From: an uncultured Muribaculaceae bacterium
GTDB lineage: Bacteria; Bacteroidota; Bacteroidia; Bacteroidales; Muribaculaceae
NCBI GenBank assembly: GCA_910584735.1
Contig: CAJUBM010000046.1
Coordinates: 1-20,377, forward strand
DNA length: 20,377 bases
Direction of reading: 5' to 3'
In this document: piece by piece, positions 16,374-20,377 of the stretch
How positions within the stretch are numbered: position 1 is the stretch's first letter
Layout: each line of letters starts with the position of its first letter
The notes under the pieces: model-generated
The model's input: only the letters and a program-made list of their open reading frames with translations
What the model was told of the DNA's origin: nothing
The model's database searches: none
Translations under genes and position numbers: made by a program

Positions 16374-18074
16374 TCACTTTGTTTCAGCCGATATACTTTG
16401 CAGGAACCGGGCTTTCCATTGCGGGCGCACCCAGACGCATACCTCCGTCTCCTCCACCACAACCTCGTAGCCCTGCGCCTCAAGCAGCCGGTCTACAGCC
16501 GGAAGAGACTCCCTCGGCCATGCGGCAAGTATCACGGCATCGCTCTCTGAGGTATATGGCGACATTGCCACGGCATATGGACGCGCTTCATCACTACGCA
16601 GGTGAGAATCATAGTAATGCAAAGGTAACCCGTTATCATCCCCCATAATATAAAGAAACGGATACCTGTCACCTATAACTGTATATTTCATTCCGAGGTC
16701 ATGGCAAGCCTCCACCATAGGTAACGTGGAAGAAAGAAACTTATATTGTCCCTCCGGCAGTCTTACCTCCGAATTATGCGGTAGTCCGGGGATAGAATAC
16801 CTAAGTTCCTTTGCCAGAAAATGAAGCCGCGTAACGAACAACGCCACAACCACCATAGCCGCAAAAATAAAAAATATCTTCATCAAATCCCTAAACTTTC
16901 CTTCCAGCCGGGGATATATCCATCCCATCGCCGCCGGAAGGGCAAATACCCCACACATACGCTCCATCGCCGTGTCAGAACCGAACCCGAGCATCACAAC
17001 AAATGCCAACGTCAGCCAAATCTGCAAGTACGGCACCGACTTCCCGTCCATCTCCCCGATGGCCACCGATGCCGGCAGAAGCAGCACCGGGATTAAGAAG
17101 AACGGTAAGAAACACCCCATCAGCGGCCATATGAAAGATGTGTAATCGCGAAATTCCCAATACAAGTCGTAACAATAAAACACCATAGCCAAGACAAAAA
17201 ACGCCCCGTAAAGCCACTTGTATGAACGCACTTTAACAATCCACAATGCCCCCATGAAGCAAAATATCCCCGGTGACACATATAGCACCTGACGCATTAA
17301 CAAGGCCCTGAACCGCCAAATAAACCAATTTATATCCGATAGCGAATGGCCGGTAATAATATTCTCCTGTGTAAAAGCTGAAAGATATGTCCCGAACGAT
17401 CCGCACATTAAGGTAGTGACAGACAACACCGTCACCATAAACCCCGCCAATGCCAAGGCGAGCATACCGACAATCCGGCCGGTGCCATATCCTTTACGCC
17501 GACATGATAAAATTATCGCCACCGCTATTACGCACGTCTCTGCCGCCAAGGGAAGCCGGGATAATGCCATAAGAGCGGATAACGCCCCCAATATCACCGC
17601 GATGTACCCTCGTGGGCGGCTTGTAAAGGCCAGCATGGCCACCAGGCATAAAGCATCCCACAGATAGGAGCCTGTGTCCCAGTTATAGAGGTTGAACTCG
17701 CTGATACGCGCCCCGACACAACACAAAAAGAAAAAGAAAGCCGCCACAAAACCGTTACGCGTCCTGTGAAAGAAATACAGACAACCTACTGATACCGAGG
17801 CACACATAATTACGTAGGTCAATCCGCGAAGATTCTTTATGTCGTCACCGAACATATCAGTCCACACATGGCCGATAAAATAGGAGAGCATGGCAAGAGG
17901 CGATTGCTCCCAATGCCGCACACATAACGCCTGATATGATTCATCGCCAATACCACAGGCACCGGCATCCAAGCCCATGAACATCGCCAGGATTCCGACA
18001 CATACCATACAAAACGCTGCACAACGTTTCCACAAATCATATGGCCGCAAACCATTCATAACACTTTCCGACAT
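16374..18074 (-). CDS. Polytopic membrane protein, GT-C-like glycosyltransferase candidate (downstream paralogue)
   Basis: The 566-residue protein has about ten hydrophobic helices followed by a soluble C-terminal part (about 430-566). After the first helix comes an outward-facing loop with GIGDESYQALCVR (41-53). An Asp/Glu pair in the first extracytoplasmic loop is the catalytic hallmark of GT-C enzymes that use polyprenyl-phosphate sugars, so Asp44/Glu45 are candidates. A second strongly conserved segment is ARISEFNLYNWDTGSYL (122-138). Further blocks shared with its upstream paralogue include ENIITGHSLSD, SDTAMERMCGVFA and YTVIGDRYPF. It was probably formed by tandem duplication and shares a transcript with the paralogue (18-bp gap). 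Donor and acceptor are unknown; I do not recognise a named family, so the enzymatic call rests on topology and the DE motif. Confidence 0.6.
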   Translation of the reverse strand: MSESVMNGLRPYDLWKRCAAFCMVCVGILAMFMGLDAGACGIGDESYQALCVRHWEQSPLAMLSYFIGHVWTDMFGDDIKNLRGLTYVIMCASVSVGCLYFFHRTRNGFVAAFFFFLCCVGARISEFNLYNWDTGSYLWDALCLVAMLAFTSRPRGYIAVILGALSALMALSRLPLAAETCVIAVAIILSCRRKGYGTGRIVGMLALALAGFMVTVLSVTTLMCGSFGTYLSAFTQENIITGHSLSDINWFIWRFRALLMRQVLYVSPGIFCFMGALWIVKVRSYKWLYGAFFVLAMVFYCYDLYWEFRDYTSFIWPLMGCFLPFFLIPVLLLPASVAIGEMDGKSVPYLQIWLTLAFVVMLGFGSDTAMERMCGVFALPAAMGWIYPRLEGKFRDLMKIFFIFAAMVVVALFVTRLHFLAKELRYSIPGLPHNSEVRLPEGQYKFLSSTLPMVEACHDLGMKYTVIGDRYPFLYIMGDDNGLPLHYYDSHLRSDEARPYAVAMSPYTSESDAVILAAWPRESLPAVDRLLEAQGYEVVVEETEVCVWVRPQWKARFLQSISAETK

Positions 18075-18092
18075 AAACTTAATCTACCTTGG

Positions 18093-19796
18093 TTATTCAT
18101 TCCTATCACTACCGAGAGCCCGGACAGCCCCACCCTTAGCCATAAGAAAGAAACATTCGTATTTCTCAAGTTCCATAAAGCCCATATTTTTCAATGCCGT
18201 GTTATCAACCTTGTGCGTAACCGAAGGATGGGCCACATAGATTACCGCATCCGCCCGCATAAGGCTATCTTTCAGAGCAGTACTCCACTTCGATGCATCC
18301 GAATCATTAAGATGGAAATTATGGACTGACACCCCGTTATCGCGTCCGAAAGCAAAATTCACATTATATCTCTCACCCATCACAACATACCTGAACCCCG
18401 CCTCCCTACAGGTCCGAACAGCATCCTCGGCATCATAAAGTGGCTGAAGACAACCCGGCTCCACCTCCAGCCCTGCAAGTTGAGGGAAATGATTGCCGGC
18501 ATCCTCAGTATGTATCTTTGACTTAAATAGAGAGTGCGAACCCAGCATCGAGCCCATTGTAAGGAACGACAACAGGAGGAACGTCCACACAAACCGCCGG
18601 CCACCTCCATCACCTAACGGCTTCCAGACAATCCCCAGAACTACGGGGATAGCGAAAACACTACACATACGCTCAAAGAATGTATCGGAACCGAACGCGA
18701 ACAAGGCCACAAAGACAACACACGTCCACAACGCCAAAGATGAAACATTAATCTTCTCGGAACCGGGATGCGTCCTGTTCCATACCGTACACATCAACAA
18801 CACCCCGACAAACAGAGGCAGCGCACACCCCAACATCGGCCATTCAAACATTTTCCAGGCACAGCAATGACGCATTATCACCACAGAAAAAGCCATTAGA
18901 AGAACCGTCATAGAGATACACAGCCACTTGTTGCATGAGTAAGCCCGATACACGAAAAGCGACAACAGCACAGTCCCGGTAGCCGGAATCCACCACAAAA
19001 GTTGGCGGAACCCCAACCTCCTGATACGATCTACCCACTCATCCATATCAGACAAAGAATGGCCCGAGACAATATTCTCCGCACGGAACGACCTGATATA
19101 TTCCGTCGGCGAACCGCACATCAAAGTAACGAGCAATATTATAGTGAGGATATATACCGCTGCCATGGCAGCGGTTAGGGCGCATCCGCGCCCTAACCGG
19201 CAATTGTGATTCCGACACGCGAGGGCAACAATCAACAATGACACGGGAAACAACACGGCCAGCGGCACTCGCGCCATGGCCATACATGCCAAGGACGCTC
19301 CGGCCAAAAGCGCTTTCCACAGGGCAGGGCGATATATAAAGGAGACAACCGAGACAAGAGCAACCGCATCAAACAGATATGAACCCGTATCCCAATTATA
19401 GAAATTGAACTCACTTATCCGTGCCACCGTGACACACACAAGAAACACAGATGTCGACAACAGTATTTCCCCCGTGCGTCGGTAAAGATACCAACAGGCA
19501 CTCCCGATTGCCCCTAATATCATAACCGATGCCAGACAGCGAAGCGCCAACACCGTATCGCCGAAAATATCCTGCCACATATTCCCGATGAAATATGCCA
19601 GCATACCCAGCGGCGAATTTCTGTAATCACGGACACAGATAGCCTGATAGGCCTCATCCCCGGTACCGACATTTCCAAGATCTACCTCCGAGAAACCCAC
19701 GGCAATCCCGGCGACGACCATCAGCCACGCCATCAGATGGCGGAATTGAGGGGAGTTAATCAAACGGGAGAAAGGAACGGCATTACTATATGTCAT
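18093..19796 (-). CDS. Polytopic membrane protein, GT-C-like glycosyltransferase candidate (upstream paralogue)
   Basis: The 567-residue protein is nearly the same length as the protein encoded just downstream and aligns with it along its length with few gaps. Shared blocks are GTGDEAYQAICVRD (44-57), SPLGMLAYFIGNMW, ARISEFNFYNWDTGSYLFDA (125-144), LMCGS, ENIVSGHSLSD, SDTFFERMCSVFA and YVVMGERYNV with GRDNGVSVHNF. Asp47/Glu48 in the first outer loop are the GT-C-type acidic pair. The hydrophobic half and the soluble C-terminal domain (about 430 onward) match the paralogue, but the bulk of the helices have diverged, so the duplication is not recent. It follows tadA by 31 bp without a clear promoter, so it may be cotranscribed. 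Two overlapping palindromes lie within its coding sequence at 19157-19199. Confidence 0.6.
   Translation of the reverse strand: MTYSNAVPFSRLINSPQFRHLMAWLMVVAGIAVGFSEVDLGNVGTGDEAYQAICVRDYRNSPLGMLAYFIGNMWQDIFGDTVLALRCLASVMILGAIGSACWYLYRRTGEILLSTSVFLVCVTVARISEFNFYNWDTGSYLFDAVALVSVVSFIYRPALWKALLAGASLACMAMARVPLAVLFPVSLLIVALACRNHNCRLGRGCALTAAMAAVYILTIILLVTLMCGSPTEYIRSFRAENIVSGHSLSDMDEWVDRIRRLGFRQLLWWIPATGTVLLSLFVYRAYSCNKWLCISMTVLLMAFSVVIMRHCCAWKMFEWPMLGCALPLFVGVLLMCTVWNRTHPGSEKINVSSLALWTCVVFVALFAFGSDTFFERMCSVFAIPVVLGIVWKPLGDGGGRRFVWTFLLLSFLTMGSMLGSHSLFKSKIHTEDAGNHFPQLAGLEVEPGCLQPLYDAEDAVRTCREAGFRYVVMGERYNVNFAFGRDNGVSVHNFHLNDSDASKWSTALKDSLMRADAVIYVAHPSVTHKVDNTALKNMGFMELEKYECFFLMAKGGAVRALGSDRNE
19157..19199. 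repeat. Two overlapping perfect palindromes inside a coding sequence
   Basis: CCGCTGCCATGGCAGCGG (19157-19174) is a perfect 18-bp palindrome. It shares its last three bases with a second perfect hairpin: CGGTTAGGGCGC (19172-19183), loop ATCC (19184-19187), GCGCCCTAACCG (19188-19199). The two structures would compete for 19172-19174. They lie in the upstream GT-C-like gene, at the codons for roughly RLGRGCALTAAMAA. The protein aligns here with its paralogue without a gap, so the palindromes are not an inserted element. Confidence 0.7.
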
Positions 19797-19827
19797 ATCT
19801 TGGCAGTTTTTTGAAAATCAAATGGTG

Positions 19828-20277
19828 TTAACGGCGGGGACGGAAGAAGTCACGGAGGAGGACGGCGCACTCCCCGGCAAGGATGCCGGAAACGACTTCG
19901 GCGCGTGGATGGAACGGAGAATCAAGTGTCTGCACGGAATAACCGCGCTTTGGGTCGGCAGCACCGTAAACGATGCGCCCTATCTGCGCCCAGGCTATGG
20001 CCCCGGCACACATCAGGCATGGCTCCACAGTGACATACAGGGTGCAGTCTGTCAGGTATTTTCCACCAAGAGTCTGGGCGGCTGCGGTTATAGCCTGCAT
20101 CTCGGCGTGGGCCGTGACATCGCGGAGACGTTCGGTGAGGTTGTGCCCCCTTCCTACAACCGAGCCGTTGCATACTATAACGGCGCCTATGGGTATTTCC
20201 CCGGCTTCGCAGGCACGCCGTGCCTCTAAGAGCGCAAGACGCATGAATCGTTCATCTTCGGCGGGAGTGTGCGGCAT
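19828..20277 (-). CDS. tadA: tRNA-specific adenosine deaminase TadA
   Basis: TadA converts A34 of tRNA-Arg(ACG) to inosine in the cytoplasm. The 149 residues contain the full zinc-deaminase signature: HAEM (57-60), with zinc ligand His57 and proton shuttle Glu59, and PCLMC (86-90), with zinc ligands Cys87 and Cys90. Other family landmarks are EIPIGAVIV (27-35), GRGHNLTE (42-49) and the helix AGAIAWAQIGRIVYGAADPKRG. The length is typical of bacterial TadA. The start at MPHTPAEDERFMRLAL fits the usual N-terminal helix. It is the first gene of the minus-strand block in this window and has its own predicted promoter; the unrelated membrane-protein gene follows after 31 bp. Confidence 0.95.
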   Translation of the reverse strand: MPHTPAEDERFMRLALLEARRACEAGEIPIGAVIVCNGSVVGRGHNLTERLRDVTAHAEMQAITAAAQTLGGKYLTDCTLYVTVEPCLMCAGAIAWAQIGRIVYGAADPKRGYSVQTLDSPFHPRAEVVSGILAGECAVLLRDFFRPRR

Positions 20278-20300
20278 ATTGGAGGTAATAAGTAACTGTT

Positions 20301-20308
20301 CAAAATTA
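20301..20308 (-). promoter_or_regulatory. Predicted -7 box for tadA
   Basis: On the minus strand TAATTTTG (20308-20301) matches TAnnTTTG. Transcription would start near 20294, leaving a leader of about 16 nt before the ATG at 20277. No good -33 TTTG is seen 19-21 bp upstream. Confidence 0.4.
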
Positions 20309-20346
20309 TTTTATACTAACTGGCCTGATTATTTCAATGTTTGTCC

Positions 20347-20373
20347 GAGGAAAATTTTCAGGAGATTTTCCTC
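20347..20373. repeat. Inverted repeat at the right edge
   Basis: GAGGAAAAT (20347-20355) and ATTTTCCTC (20365-20373) form a perfect 9-bp stem with a 9-nt loop. It lies upstream of tadA, near the window end. It may be the terminator of a gene outside the window or an operator; too little flanking sequence is visible to choose. Confidence 0.4.
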
Positions 20374-20377
20374 TCTT

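Overview
The window looks like a chromosomal segment of a member of the Bacteroidales, most likely close to Muribaculaceae, although I cannot fix the family from sequence alone. Four points support this. The upstream regions carry the Bacteroidetes -7 promoter element TAnnTTTG and lack strong Shine-Dalgarno sites. A secreted multidomain protein ends in a Bacteroidetes-style C-terminal tail. An outer-membrane barrel ends in phenylalanine. The mix of housekeeping and cell-envelope genes fits the order. No rRNA, tRNA, CRISPR array, insertion sequence or phage gene is visible.

Left part (1-7543, all genes on the minus strand). In transcription order these are a Fic-domain protein with a C-terminal winged helix, a secreted alpha/beta-hydrolase esterase, the potassium-uptake pair trkA-trkH, and a large secreted adhesin-like protein. 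The fic gene sits behind an elaborate palindromic element that overlaps its predicted promoter. A 306-bp gap between the esterase and trkA holds a cluster of GCTTGC/GCAAGC repeats with a 12-bp perfect hairpin.

Middle part (7730-15047, all plus strand). This is a tight five-gene run: a 999-residue periplasmic TPR protein, a 599-residue outer-membrane beta-barrel protein, a strongly divergent homologue of asparagine synthetase A, trmD and queG. The AsnA-like frame overlaps trmD by four bases (ATGA). It keeps the outline of the AsnA fold but has lost nearly all of the substrate- and ATP-binding residues. It is therefore probably a pseudoenzyme or has taken on a new function, and it lies between envelope genes and two tRNA-modification genes. 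I regard it as the most interesting object in the window.

Right part (15056-20277, all minus strand). In transcription order these are tadA (tRNA adenosine deaminase), two tandem paralogous polytopic membrane proteins resembling GT-C glycosyltransferases, and a TPM-domain membrane protein with two zinc-ribbon pairs. The upstream paralogue carries two overlapping perfect palindromes inside its coding sequence. The plus-strand operon and the minus-strand block converge at 15047/15056 with only 8 bp between stop codons.

Functional themes are potassium homeostasis (trkA-trkH), tRNA modification (trmD at position 37; queG and tadA at position 34) and cell-envelope biology (adhesin-like protein, esterase, TPR and barrel pair, two membrane transferase candidates, TPM protein).
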